7,376 bases of DNA from Victivallales bacterium (GCA_017538465.1 JAFYIW010000046.1:1-7376), one strand, 5' to 3'; positions 1 through 6,985 are shown, counted from the first letter of the stretch. A program made the numbers and translations. The notes: generated from the letters alone by a model not told the origin.

Positions 1-152
1 ACCGCCAAGGACTGGCCTTCCCATTTTGCGGGGGTGTTGCTCGGCAGGCTGCTGTTGGGATCGGTCTGGATTCCGACACATCCCCCGGCCAGCAACAGCA
101 AACCGGCCAGGCATAGCGCCAACTGAAACGCTCTGAGCACTTTCTTCTGCAT
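1..152 (-). CDS. small lipoprotein, 3' end outside window
   Basis: This is the first 50 codons of a gene that runs off the left edge. The N-terminus is a lipoprotein signal peptide: positive residues at 3, 4 and 7, a hydrophobic stretch at about 8-22, then Ala22-Gly23-Gly24-Cys25. Cys25 is the probable lipidated residue. Ala at the -3 position is less common than Leu, so the lipobox is acceptable but not ideal. The visible mature part is polar (Asp, Asn, Ser, Pro) and includes NTPAKWEG, with no domain I recognise. The start is supported by a purine-rich GAAGAGG site at 160-166, 7 nt before the ATG. The gene lies 52 bp after the 96-residue membrane protein gene and is probably co-transcribed with it. 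If the signal works, the product would be anchored to the outer or inner membrane facing the periplasm. Its function is unknown. Confidence 0.75.
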   Translation of the reverse strand, partial: MQKKVLRAFQLALCLAGLLLLAGGCVGIQTDPNSSLPSNTPAKWEGQSLA

Positions 153-169
153 GGCTTTGCCTCTTCCGT

Positions 170-188
170 GCTCCTTCCGCAAAGGAGC
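170..188 (-). other. perfect 7-bp hairpin in the lipoprotein leader
   Basis: GCTCCTT at 170-176 and AAGGAGC at 182-188 form a perfect inverted repeat with a 5-nt loop. It sits in the 52-bp gap between two minus-strand genes, 17 nt upstream of the lipoprotein ATG. In the mRNA the 3' arm reads AAGGAGC, which resembles a Shine-Dalgarno sequence. A second, better-placed GAAGAGG lies outside the hairpin. No T-run follows, so this is not a standard terminator. It could tune translation or mRNA stability, or be chance. Confidence 0.35.
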
Positions 189-204
189 CACCTTCCATCT
201 TGCC

Positions 205-495
205 TTAAAAGGCGAACATCGCCTTCATGGCGAAGAACTGGATGCCAAGCGTTCCCAACAATGCCAGGGCGGCCAAAACCATACAGAAACTACCCAACCC
301 GCCACCTCGAGAAGCAGATGCCTGCGCACGGAATCCCGGCGAGGCTTTCACAGGAGCGGGCTTCGAGACGACGGCAGTGGTCTGCACCGGCTTCGGAACG
401 GCGGCAGACGCCGGCTTCGGGACGGCGGCAGGCGGCGGCGGCACCGCCGGCACTGCGGCTTCTTTCTTCTCGTCTTTCTTTAGCTGCAAAGCCAT
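205..495 (-). CDS. 96-residue Pro/Ala/Lys-rich single-span membrane protein
   Basis: I do not recognise a family. Residues 1-12 are charged (KKDEKKE). Residues 13-52 form a low-complexity linker rich in Pro, Ala, Val and Lys, with an imperfect 8-residue repeat (AAVPKPAS then AAVPKPVQ) followed by a looser VVSKPAPV. A Ser/Gly-rich hinge (58-69) leads into one hydrophobic segment at about 70-89, and the protein ends with FFAMKAMFAF. The lysine-rich N-terminus suggests the linker is cytoplasmic, giving a tail-anchored topology, but this is inferred. There is no signal peptide. A good ribosome site AAGGAG (502-507) lies 6 nt before the ATG. The gene starts 27 bp after the coiled-coil membrane protein gene, so the two are probably one transcript. 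Pro-Ala-Lys linkers of this kind often act as spacers between a membrane anchor and a partner-binding end. Confidence 0.72.
   Translation of the reverse strand: MALQLKKDEKKEAAVPAVPPPPAAVPKPASAAVPKPVQTTAVVSKPAPVKASPGFRAQASASRGGGLGSFCMVLAALALLGTLGIQFFAMKAMFAF
387..431. repeat. tandem 24-bp period repeat inside the Pro/Ala linker gene
   Basis: The 21-bp unit beginning CCGGCTTCGG occurs at 387-407 and again at 411-431 with one mismatch (an A or G after the TTCGG). The 24-bp period keeps frame and encodes the two AAVPKP units of the linker. It looks like a recent in-frame duplication and a possible site of length variation between strains. Confidence 0.75.
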
Positions 496-522
496 GGTTT
501 TCTCCTTGCCAAAAGATTGAAA

Positions 523-1833
523 CTAATTGTTATTCTGGATATTGATGGCTTTTCCTCCAACCACCAGCACATCGCCGACGGAGAACTTCCTGATGTCTCC
601 GCTCGCAACCATTGCGATAGAATTGAAGTCATTTGCCGAGATCACCTGAATCACTCCAAGATAGTCCCCATTGGAGCGACGGTGCACCGAAAGCTTGAGT
701 CCATCGACAATTTCATACTTGGTCAGGCTAATGATGATGTAGCCGTATTTGGCATCCAACTGAAGAATCTCGCCAAAGACGTCACCGCTGCGAAGGACTT
801 CCTCTATCGACGCCTTCGGCACACGACCCTCCGTCGGAACAAGCATTCCCGCGCCCTGACGATAGTAATTCTCGATGACCGCCTCGTCTGCGTCGAATTT
901 CGCCTTCAACTTGGCGTATTCTTTTTTCTGAGTTTCAAGTTCTTCCTGAAGCTGCCTGATTTCCCCCTGCAGGACGGGGATACGCGCCAGCTGGGCCTTG
1001 ATGAACCCCAAGTCCTCCCGGAAATTCTCGGCCACCACATTCAACTTTGCCTTGGAGACGCCCTCCATGCCGCCTTCCCGGAAAAGCGGATTCCTGGGAT
1101 TGGAACGCCATTGGGGCCTTGTGCCCTCCTCGTCCTCAATTGTGATCTGAGTAAGCCCGGTCAGCATTGCCGCGACGACCTCCTGGTATGCCTTGTGGTT
1201 TTTCTGCAGATTCGACACCCGGACCGCCATGTTCTGGAAGACCTTCTGATCTTCATTGGTCAACTCGCCACCCCGCTGAATGGTTCCGTTAAACTCGTCC
1301 TCGACGCCCAGGTTTGCGCGAAGGGCATTGATCTCATTGATGAGATTGTCATCGCGCCCAAGGCGGTCATCAATCGCCTCATTGAAGGCGTCCAAGCCAT
1401 TGCTTCCGTTGTCCGCATACGAGGGGAGGTCCTTAAGCTTCTCCTCAACGGGACGAGCATCCTCTGGAACATCCAGCCTTTCGCTGACCTCCACCAGCAT
1501 CTGGATTATCGCATCCCGCTGGGCGTTGACCTTCTTCGCCAAGGCGGCGACCGAGTTGGCGCTTTGCTCGTAGGCACTGCCGTCATTGGCAAAGCTCGGC
1601 CATCCCAGCGTGCCGTCTTCGGGACCGTCATTTTCCCCTTTCGTAAAAGTCGCATTCTTCATTTCACCGCTGCCGGAATCCAGCGCGGCGGCGGCAGACG
1701 AAAGCCCTCCCGCCAGGATTTCGGCACGTTGGCGGAAGAGTTTGCCCTGCTTGGCAACCAAGAAACTCATCACGGCTGCGGCAATCGCGAATACGGCCAC
1801 CACAGGGGCCAGGATTTTTCCGAATTTACCCAT
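523..1833 (-). CDS. membrane-anchored coiled-coil protein with C-terminal MreC-like beta-rich domain
   Basis: This is a 436-residue protein that I cannot assign to a named family. It has a single N-terminal membrane anchor at about 7-27, preceded by Lys3 and Lys6 and followed by KQGKLFRQR. A polar region with scattered helices follows (about 30-265; charged segments near 95-135 and 190-225). A strong coiled coil runs at about 270-318 (including LQGEIRQLQEELETQKKEY), then a linker, then a compact C-terminal domain (about 345-430). That domain alternates short hydrophobic strands with glycine turns: GEILQLD, YIIISL, DGLKLSVHRR, YLGVIQV, SIAMVA, FSVGDVLVV. The order of anchor, coiled coil and beta domain resembles the cell-shape protein MreC, but the sequence is not clearly MreC and no mreB or mreD neighbour is visible. 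The domain should face the periplasm. The ribosome site GAGGAG (1846-1851) lies 12 nt before the ATG, an unusually long spacing. The gene probably heads a transcript with the 96-residue protein and the lipoprotein. Confidence 0.8.
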   Translation of the reverse strand: MGKFGKILAPVVAVFAIAAAVMSFLVAKQGKLFRQRAEILAGGLSSAAAALDSGSGEMKNATFTKGENDGPEDGTLGWPSFANDGSAYEQSANSVAALAKKVNAQRDAIIQMLVEVSERLDVPEDARPVEEKLKDLPSYADNGSNGLDAFNEAIDDRLGRDDNLINEINALRANLGVEDEFNGTIQRGGELTNEDQKVFQNMAVRVSNLQKNHKAYQEVVAAMLTGLTQITIEDEEGTRPQWRSNPRNPLFREGGMEGVSKAKLNVVAENFREDLGFIKAQLARIPVLQGEIRQLQEELETQKKEYAKLKAKFDADEAVIENYYRQGAGMLVPTEGRVPKASIEEVLRSGDVFGEILQLDAKYGYIIISLTKYEIVDGLKLSVHRRSNGDYLGVIQVISANDFNSIAMVASGDIRKFSVGDVLVVGGKAINIQNNN

Positions 1834-1891
1834 TTGAAAACAAAACTCCTCAGAAATTTGGAAAGGCGTTTTAACGAATCAATTATGTTTA

Positions 1892-1937
1892 ACTGGTAAA
1901 CTTAGCCGATTAAATTCTTTTTGCAAGCCGTACCAGT
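1892..1937 (-). promoter_or_regulatory. weak promoter candidate between arms of a 7-bp inverted repeat
   Basis: The 152-bp gap between the prepilin peptidase stop and the coiled-coil gene contains ACTGGTA (1892-1898) and its exact complement TACCAGT (1931-1937). Between the arms, on the minus strand, lies TTGCAA (1921-1926), 16 nt before TAAGTT (1899-1904). This is a poor but possible sigma-70 pair, with 4/6 and 3/6 matches to consensus. A repressor binding both arms would cover it. I see no terminator for the upstream genes. The rest of the gap (1834-1891 and 1938-1985) shows only the ribosome site and AT-rich sequence. Confidence 0.25.
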
Positions 1938-1985
1938 AAATTTTCCGGGGTGAAAGTGGAAGCTTTTCATCAAAAAACCGCCAAT

Positions 1986-2939
1986 TCAGAAAGGTTGCGG
2001 GGTGAAGAGCTCAAAAAGGAGATAAAACCAATTGCCATATACCACCCATAACAGCGCCGGAACCGCGAAAAACGGCGCGAACGGCATGGAACTCCAGACG
2101 CCGGCGCTTTTTTTGCGGCGAGCCAGTAAAACCACCCCCACGACAAAGCCCACCAGCGCACCGCCCGCCAGCAGATAGACGCAGGCGTCCGCCCCCAGAA
2201 AAGCCCCCGCCATCGCCAGCATCTTGATGTCTCCCCAGCCCAGTGGCTCACGAGGCGCGTCACTGTCCCGATGGCGTTTTCTCCAGGCCTGCAGCATTGC
2301 CCTCCCCAGCCAGTAGGCGCTTCCCAAGAGCGCCACTGCCAGCAGGATTCCCAGGAGGGCGTCCGCCACCGCCGCCAGACGAATGCCGACGGCAGGCTGT
2401 CCGACTCCACTCAGGCAGGAAACCACTGGCCGCGAGAGCACGGAGCCGAGATTCAGGTCCTTGGGCTTGGCGATGGCCGGACGGCCGTAGGGAAAAACCA
2501 CCGCAAGAATCACCGCGGCAATCGCTCCCGAATAGGTCACCAGATTGGGAATCACGCCCTTCTCGTAGTCGATGCGCGCCAGCGAGAGCACTGCGCCGGC
2601 GAACCACCACCACCCAAGTATCGTGGAAAGGGGCAGCATTCCGTCGTTGACCACCCGCCAATAGACTGCCCAATACAGCAGCCCGACCGCCACCTCCCCC
2701 GCCGGATATTTCCAGGAGATCGGCTGACGGCAACTGCTGCATTTCCCCCGCAGAAAGAGCCAGCTCAAAATCGGGATGTTCTCCCAGGGGCGGATGCGAT
2801 GGCCGCACTGGGGACAGGTGCTGGGAGGACGCAGGAGCGACATCCCACGCGGCACCCGCCACACCACGACGTTCAGAAAACTGCCGACAATCGCCCCCAT
2901 GCAGAAGGCGAAAATGCCGAAGAGGAGACGAATTTCCAT
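1986..2939 (-). CDS. pilD: type IV prepilin leader peptidase / N-methyltransferase (A24 family)
   Basis: This 317-residue inner-membrane aspartic protease cleaves the leader of type IV pilins and pseudopilins and usually N-methylates the new first residue. The N-terminal domain shows GSFLNVVVWRVPRGMS (from 19), the family hallmark, and two CxxC pairs (C42/C45 and C67/C70) typical of the zinc-binding cytoplasmic loop. The catalytic aspartates are D124 in ARIDYEKGVIPN and D237 in the GWGD motif. About eight hydrophobic segments span the rest. The two aspartates are 113 residues apart; about 64 is usual in Pseudomonas PilD. The extra residues (about 150-190) form a polar loop. The start at 2939 is chosen because the next in-frame upstream ATG would add 58 unrelated residues inside the preceding gene. 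No clear ribosome site precedes it. It follows the ABC-F gene by 43 bp and no pilin gene is in view, so its substrates are encoded elsewhere. Confidence 0.93.
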   Translation of the reverse strand: MEIRLLFGIFAFCMGAIVGSFLNVVVWRVPRGMSLLRPPSTCPQCGHRIRPWENIPILSWLFLRGKCSSCRQPISWKYPAGEVAVGLLYWAVYWRVVNDGMLPLSTILGWWWFAGAVLSLARIDYEKGVIPNLVTYSGAIAAVILAVVFPYGRPAIAKPKDLNLGSVLSRPVVSCLSGVGQPAVGIRLAAVADALLGILLAVALLGSAYWLGRAMLQAWRKRHRDSDAPREPLGWGDIKMLAMAGAFLGADACVYLLAGGALVGFVVGVVLLARRKKSAGVWSSMPFAPFFAVPALLWVVYGNWFYLLFELFTPQPF

Positions 2940-2982
2940 GGGCGTAAGAAATGAAAGGGGGGAGAAGGACGACCGCCCTATA

Positions 2983-5019
2983 CTATAATGAGTCTTCGCC
3001 GCGCTGGACGACCGCCAGACGCTCCTGGAACTCCTGCTCCAATTTCTCCAGAGCGGTGGAGGCCTCCTCCCAACGCCAGGTCTCGTCCTCGGACTCCTGG
3101 TTGATTTCCGCAAGGCGCTTGTTCAGCGACGCGAAATCCGTACCCTCCCCCGGAGTGTTCAGCCGCTCGTAGATTTCCTGCTGCTCCTGTTCCAGCGCGG
3201 CGATCTTCTCCTCGCATGCCGCGACCTGTGCCTCGTATGGACGCTTCAGTTTGCCGAAAGACTGCCTCAGCTGCGACTCGGCGCGTTTCTGGTCCTTGAA
3301 TGACCGCACGGGCTTTGCGGGAGAGGCGGAGGGACGTGGCGCGGCGGAAGGCTTCTGCGGCGGCGTCTTCGCCGGAGTGGAAGGCTGCTCGGCCGCCCCC
3401 CGCGCGGCCTCTTCCTGCGCGAGTTTTTCGCGGTAGTAGTCGTAATTGCCGTAATAGCGCGTGATCTTTCCCGGACGCATGTCATAGATGTCCCTGGCGA
3501 CGCCACGCACGAACTCGATGTCGTGGGAGACCAGCGCGATGGTGCCCGGATAATTCGCCAATGCCTCCTGGAGCGCTTCGCGGGCGTGGATGTCCAGGTG
3601 CGTCGTCGGCTCGTCCAGCATCAGGAAATTCAGGGGCTTGAGCAGAAGCCGCGCCAATCCCAGGCGAACCTTCTCTCCGCCGGAGAGCACCTGCACCTTC
3701 TTGTCAATCGCCTCGCCGGAGAAGCCGAAGCCACCCAGCAGTTCGCGGATATCCGCCTCGGACCGTTCGGATGCGTAGCTCTTGGCGGTCTCATAGACCG
3801 TGGCATCGGGATCCATCGTCTCCGCATAGTCCTGTGACTGGTAGCCCGGCAGCACATTGACGCCAGGGACCACCCGGCCATGCTGCGGCGTCAGTCGCCC
3901 CGACATCAACCGGAGGAGAGTCGTCTTGCCCATGCCATTCAGTCCCACGAAGGCCACGTGCTCACCGCGCATCAGCCGCAGATCGCAATGCGAGACCACC
4001 TCATGCCGCCCGTCGTAGGAAAACGAGACATCCTCCAGGCGCACCACCTCGTCTCCCGAGCGTGGCGGCTGGGGAAGCCGGATACGCGGCCCATGGGCGG
4101 TGATGGACTGCACCTCGATGTCCTCCAGCTTGTCCAGCTGCCTCTGACGGCTCTGGGCCTGGGCGGCCTTGGTGGCCTTGTAGCGGAAACGGTCGATGAA
4201 GCGCTCCAGCTGCTCCTTCTTGTGGTCGAGGTTGCGCTTCTGGGCCAGAAGCTGTTCGTGACGCGCCACACGCGCCTCCATGTATTGCGCATAGTTGCCA
4301 GGATAGCGGGTCACGTGACCGCCCATGACCTCCAGCGTGACATTGGTCAGCGTGTTGAGCAGATAGCGGTCGTGCGAGACCAGCAGAAGCGTCCCCGCAT
4401 AGCTTTTCAAGTATGAACTAAGCCATTCCACCGCAGGAACATCAAGGTAGTTTGTCGGCTCGTCCAGCACCAGGATGTCCGGCTGGGAGACCAGAATTCT
4501 GGTGAGTTCCGCACGAATCTGCCAGCCGCCGGAGAAAGAGGCGAAGGGGTCATGAAAGCGCGAAGGCGCAAATCCCAGCCCGGAGAGCGTGGCCTCGGCG
4601 CGGTTGCGCAGCTCATAGCCGCCCAGATGCTCGAAACGGGTCTGCAAATCCCCCAGACGCCTCAGAAGACGTTCCTGCTCCTCGCCCCGGACCTCCGGCA
4701 ACTGCCCCTCGACTTTCGCCAACTCCTCCTGAATGACATTGAGTTCTGGCAGGGCATTCTCGGCATATTCAATCAAAGACGAGTGCACGGAAAAGGCGTT
4801 GAGCTGCTGGCGCACATAGCCCAGCCGCTGACTTCCAGGATAACTGCACTCGCCATGGTCGGGCTTCATCCGCCCCGAGAGCATTTCCAGCAAAGTGGAC
4901 TTTCCCGCGCCATTGGGCCCCACGAAGCCAACACGCTCGCCATCGTGAATGGCAAAATTCGCCTCGACAATGACCTGCTGACGGCCAAAATTCTTGCTGA
5001 CATTGACGAACTGGATCAT
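2983..5019 (-). CDS. ABC-F family ATPase with C-terminal coiled-coil domain
   Basis: This is a 678-residue soluble protein with two ABC ATPase domains and no membrane segment. Domain 1 has Walker A GPNGAGKST (34-42), signature FSGGW (162-166), Walker B ILVLDEPTN (182-190) and H-loop SHDR (215-218). The charged helical linker (about 245-305) is where ABC-F proteins carry the arm that contacts the P-site tRNA. Domain 2 has GLNGMGKTT (359-367), LSGGEK (445-450), LMLDEPTTHLD (466-476) and VSHD (497-500). A Pro/Ala/Lys linker (about 545-572) leads to a predicted coiled coil (about 575-672), as in Uup, YheS and YdiF types. Members of the family bind the ribosome and relieve stalling; some give ribosome-targeting antibiotic resistance, which nothing here specifically indicates. 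The start at 5019 (MIQFVNVSKNFG) fits the family; the longer in-frame extension lies wholly over the upstream gene. It begins 4 bp after the deacylase stop, so translation is probably coupled. Its own ribosome site is weak (GAGAAG abutting the ATG). Confidence 0.94.
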   Translation of the reverse strand: MIQFVNVSKNFGRQQVIVEANFAIHDGERVGFVGPNGAGKSTLLEMLSGRMKPDHGECSYPGSQRLGYVRQQLNAFSVHSSLIEYAENALPELNVIQEELAKVEGQLPEVRGEEQERLLRRLGDLQTRFEHLGGYELRNRAEATLSGLGFAPSRFHDPFASFSGGWQIRAELTRILVSQPDILVLDEPTNYLDVPAVEWLSSYLKSYAGTLLLVSHDRYLLNTLTNVTLEVMGGHVTRYPGNYAQYMEARVARHEQLLAQKRNLDHKKEQLERFIDRFRYKATKAAQAQSRQRQLDKLEDIEVQSITAHGPRIRLPQPPRSGDEVVRLEDVSFSYDGRHEVVSHCDLRLMRGEHVAFVGLNGMGKTTLLRLMSGRLTPQHGRVVPGVNVLPGYQSQDYAETMDPDATVYETAKSYASERSEADIRELLGGFGFSGEAIDKKVQVLSGGEKVRLGLARLLLKPLNFLMLDEPTTHLDIHAREALQEALANYPGTIALVSHDIEFVRGVARDIYDMRPGKITRYYGNYDYYREKLAQEEAARGAAEQPSTPAKTPPQKPSAAPRPSASPAKPVRSFKDQKRAESQLRQSFGKLKRPYEAQVAACEEKIAALEQEQQEIYERLNTPGEGTDFASLNKRLAEINQESEDETWRWEEASTALEKLEQEFQERLAVVQRGEDSL

Positions 5020-5023
5020 CTTC

Positions 5024-5527
5024 TCACATGCACAGATCAGCGAATTCGGCGCCAACAAAGGCGCGGAGAGCCTCTGGATTGACGGCGATGTTGAGACCAA
5101 TGCGCCCGCCGGAGACGCAGATGTAGTCAAAGAGGATGGCGGTCTCGTCAATCCACGTGGGAAAGAGTTTCCTCTGCCCGATGGGCGAGCAGCCGCCATG
5201 GACATACCCGGTCAAGGGAAGCAATTCGCGCTGCGGCAGCATCTCGACGTATTTCTGTCCACAGGCCTTCGCCGCCTTCTTGAGGTCGAGCTCCGTGGTG
5301 CCGGGAATCACGAAGACGAAATGCGTGCGGGGCGTCGCTCCGCAGGTCACCAGCGTCTTGAAGACCTGCTCCGGGGGCTCGTGGATGCGGGCGGCCAGCG
5401 ACTGGGCGTCCAGTTTCCCGTCCGTGATTTCGTATTCATACCACCGGAAAGGGATTTGCGCGCCTTCAAGCAGACGCAGGACATTGGTCTTGATCTGTGG
5501 CGAAGTGCTGGCGTCACCCGTCCGCAT
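5024..5527 (-). CDS. ybaK: YbaK-type Cys-tRNA(Pro) deacylase
   Basis: This 167-residue cytoplasmic enzyme belongs to the YbaK/ProX editing family, which hydrolyses cysteine mischarged onto tRNA(Pro) by prolyl-tRNA synthetase. Visible hallmarks are VFKTLV with the conserved lysine at K57, GYVHGGCSPIGQRK at 107-120, and the C-terminal VSGGRIGLNI at 138-147. Length and motif order fit stand-alone YbaK rather than an editing domain inside a synthetase. The start at 5527 is preferred over the upstream in-frame ATG at 5599 because a strong GGAGGAG site (5535-5541) lies 7 nt before it, and the preceding residues look like out-of-frame murE sequence. It overlaps the end of murE by 14 bp, which points to coupled translation. 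It is not a wall gene and has no evident functional tie to murE. Confidence 0.92.
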   Translation of the reverse strand: MRTGDASTSPQIKTNVLRLLEGAQIPFRWYEYEITDGKLDAQSLAARIHEPPEQVFKTLVTCGATPRTHFVFVIPGTTELDLKKAAKACGQKYVEMLPQRELLPLTGYVHGGCSPIGQRKLFPTWIDETAILFDYICVSGGRIGLNIAVNPEALRAFVGAEFADLCM

Positions 5528-6929
5528 GGCGAATCTCCTCCAGAATGTCGAAATCCGACCCCGGATATTTGACGTGGTTGATTTCCTGGTAGTTCTCATG
5601 CCCCTTGCCCGCGACCAGCAGGAAATCGCCCTGTTTCAGCGATTGCACCGCCTCTTGGATGGCGGCGCGACGGTCTGGATTCTCATGGCACGCCGTGCCG
5701 GCCGGAAGACCGGCACGGATATCCGCGAGAATCGCCAGTGGGTCCTCCGTGCGAGGATTGTCACTGGTCAGCCAGACCACGTCCGCCCCCGCGGCGGCCG
5801 CGGCGGCCATCTGCGGACGCTTCCCGCAGTCACGGTCCCCGCCACAGCCAAAGACGATTGCCAATCGCCCCCTGCACAATGGCCGGAGCGTGTCCAGCGC
5901 CTTGGCGATTTCCTCGGGAGTGTGCGCATAATCCACAAATGCCGTCACGCCATTGGGACAATCACAGCGCTGGAGGCGGCCAGGGGCCCCGTGGGTTTCC
6001 CGCAAAGCCCTCGCGATGACTTCATCTGGCACCCCAAGGCCGTGCGCCAGCACTCCAGCGCAATTGGCGTTGTAGAGGTTGAAATTTCCTGGCAGACTGG
6101 TCGTGTATCTGGCGGGAGCATCCGTCAGGGCAAAGGGCATCAGCCGTGCGGAACTTCCCGCCGTGAGTTCGGCGAACAACCGCCGGCCGGCCTCATCATC
6201 AATGTTGACAACGGCCGCCGCACCCGGCTCCAGGAAGTCAGCGAAAAGTTTGCGCTTTGCCTGGTAATATGCCTCCATAGTGCCATGGTAGTCCAAATGG
6301 TCACGCGAGAAGTTCGTGAAGGCGGCGGCGGCAAACCGCGCCGTTCCCATGCGTTCCTGATCCAATGCGGCACTGGAACACTCCATCACCACGTGCGTGA
6401 CACCATTGGAGACCATCTCCGCAAAGAGTTTCTGGAGTTGAAAGGGCGTTGGCGTAGTGCGGTCGGCTTCATATTCAATGCCATTCCCCGCGTCATAGAC
6501 CACCGTGCCAATCATGCCGACGGCGATTCCCGCCGCCCGCAGAATGTCCCGCACGAGGTATGCCGTGGTAGTCTTGCCGCACGTTCCGGTGATGCCGATT
6601 AGCCGTAACTTCCGCGCGGGATACCCTGCCAACGCCTCGGCCACCCGACTGCACACGACATACCCCGTACCAGAACGAATTCGCAGCACTGGAACGCCTT
6701 CAGGAACTGCCTGACCACTGTCGCTGACCACCGCCACCGCGCCGGATGCCACTGCATTGGCAATGAAGCGATTCCCGTCATTGACCGCGCCGCGCATTGC
6801 GCAAAACAGCATCCCGGCAGTGACTTCTCGCGAATCCCAAGTGGCGCCGACCAATCTCGGATTCATCCCCTGAGCAGGGTTTTCCACCAACCATGGCTCA
6901 ATCAATGGGATGAGGTCGCACAGCTTCAT
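5514..6929 (-). CDS. murE: UDP-MurNAc-L-Ala-D-Glu:meso-diaminopimelate ligase
   Basis: This 471-residue cytoplasmic ligase adds the third stem-peptide residue to UDP-MurNAc-Ala-Glu in peptidoglycan precursor synthesis, using ATP. The N-terminal UDP-binding domain carries DSREVTAGMLF (32-42). The central ATPase domain carries the P-loop ITGTCGKTTT (113-122, Lys119), TTPTPF (158-163), MECSS (182-186), FTNFSRDHLDYHGTMEAYY (204-222) and Lys225, the usual site of carbamylation. The C-terminal domain carries VDYAHTPEE (332-340), GCGGDRD (361-367), DNPRTED (390-396) and GKGHE (441-445). DNPR is the motif associated with meso-diaminopimelate rather than lysine. Two positions are odd: the P-loop has Cys117 where GTNGKT is usual, and the normal SSHAL reads SSAAL (185-189). 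The remaining motifs are intact, so I expect an active enzyme. No ribosome site is visible before the ATG. murF and mraY do not follow. Confidence 0.96.
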   Translation of the reverse strand: MKLCDLIPLIEPWLVENPAQGMNPRLVGATWDSREVTAGMLFCAMRGAVNDGNRFIANAVASGAVAVVSDSGQAVPEGVPVLRIRSGTGYVVCSRVAEALAGYPARKLRLIGITGTCGKTTTAYLVRDILRAAGIAVGMIGTVVYDAGNGIEYEADRTTPTPFQLQKLFAEMVSNGVTHVVMECSSAALDQERMGTARFAAAAFTNFSRDHLDYHGTMEAYYQAKRKLFADFLEPGAAAVVNIDDEAGRRLFAELTAGSSARLMPFALTDAPARYTTSLPGNFNLYNANCAGVLAHGLGVPDEVIARALRETHGAPGRLQRCDCPNGVTAFVDYAHTPEEIAKALDTLRPLCRGRLAIVFGCGGDRDCGKRPQMAAAAAAGADVVWLTSDNPRTEDPLAILADIRAGLPAGTACHENPDRRAAIQEAVQSLKQGDFLLVAGKGHENYQEINHVKYPGSDFDILEEIRHADG

Positions 6930-6985
6930 TTCAAACTATATAAAAAACTGGAATTTAGCATGTTATTAGTTATTTAAAACAAAAC
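6930..6985 (-). promoter_or_regulatory. AT-rich murE leader, possible promoter
   Basis: The 56 bp before the murE start are strikingly AT-rich in a GC-rich window. On the minus strand they include TTGTTT, TAATAA/TAACAT and, close to the start, TTTTTTATATAG. Several of these could serve as -10 boxes, but no pair has good hexamers at 16-18 nt. There is no Shine-Dalgarno sequence, so a short-leader or leaderless message, or initiation guided by low structure, is possible. The composition suggests transcription of the murE group starts here, downstream of the structured element. Confidence 0.3.

Noticed and set aside
517..1899. Long open plus-strand frame of about 460 codons opposite the coiled-coil gene
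   Set aside because: It is antisense to a gene with a membrane anchor, coiled coil, ordered domain and ribosome site. Its translation shows no domain and it lacks a ribosome site; long opposite frames are common in GC-rich genes.
2940..3113. 58-codon N-terminal extension of the prepilin peptidase
   Set aside because: It is Arg/Ser-rich sequence from the shadow of the ABC-F coiled coil; the family's first membrane segment starts right after the ATG at 2939.
5020..5205. 62-codon N-terminal extension of the ABC-F gene
   Set aside because: It lies inside the deacylase gene in another frame, and the ABC-F fold begins at the ATG at 5019.
5136..6602. Long open plus-strand frame of about 488 codons opposite murE and ybaK
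   Set aside because: The minus strand encodes clear MurE and YbaK motifs, and the plus translation is Arg/Pro/Gly-rich with no recognisable domain.
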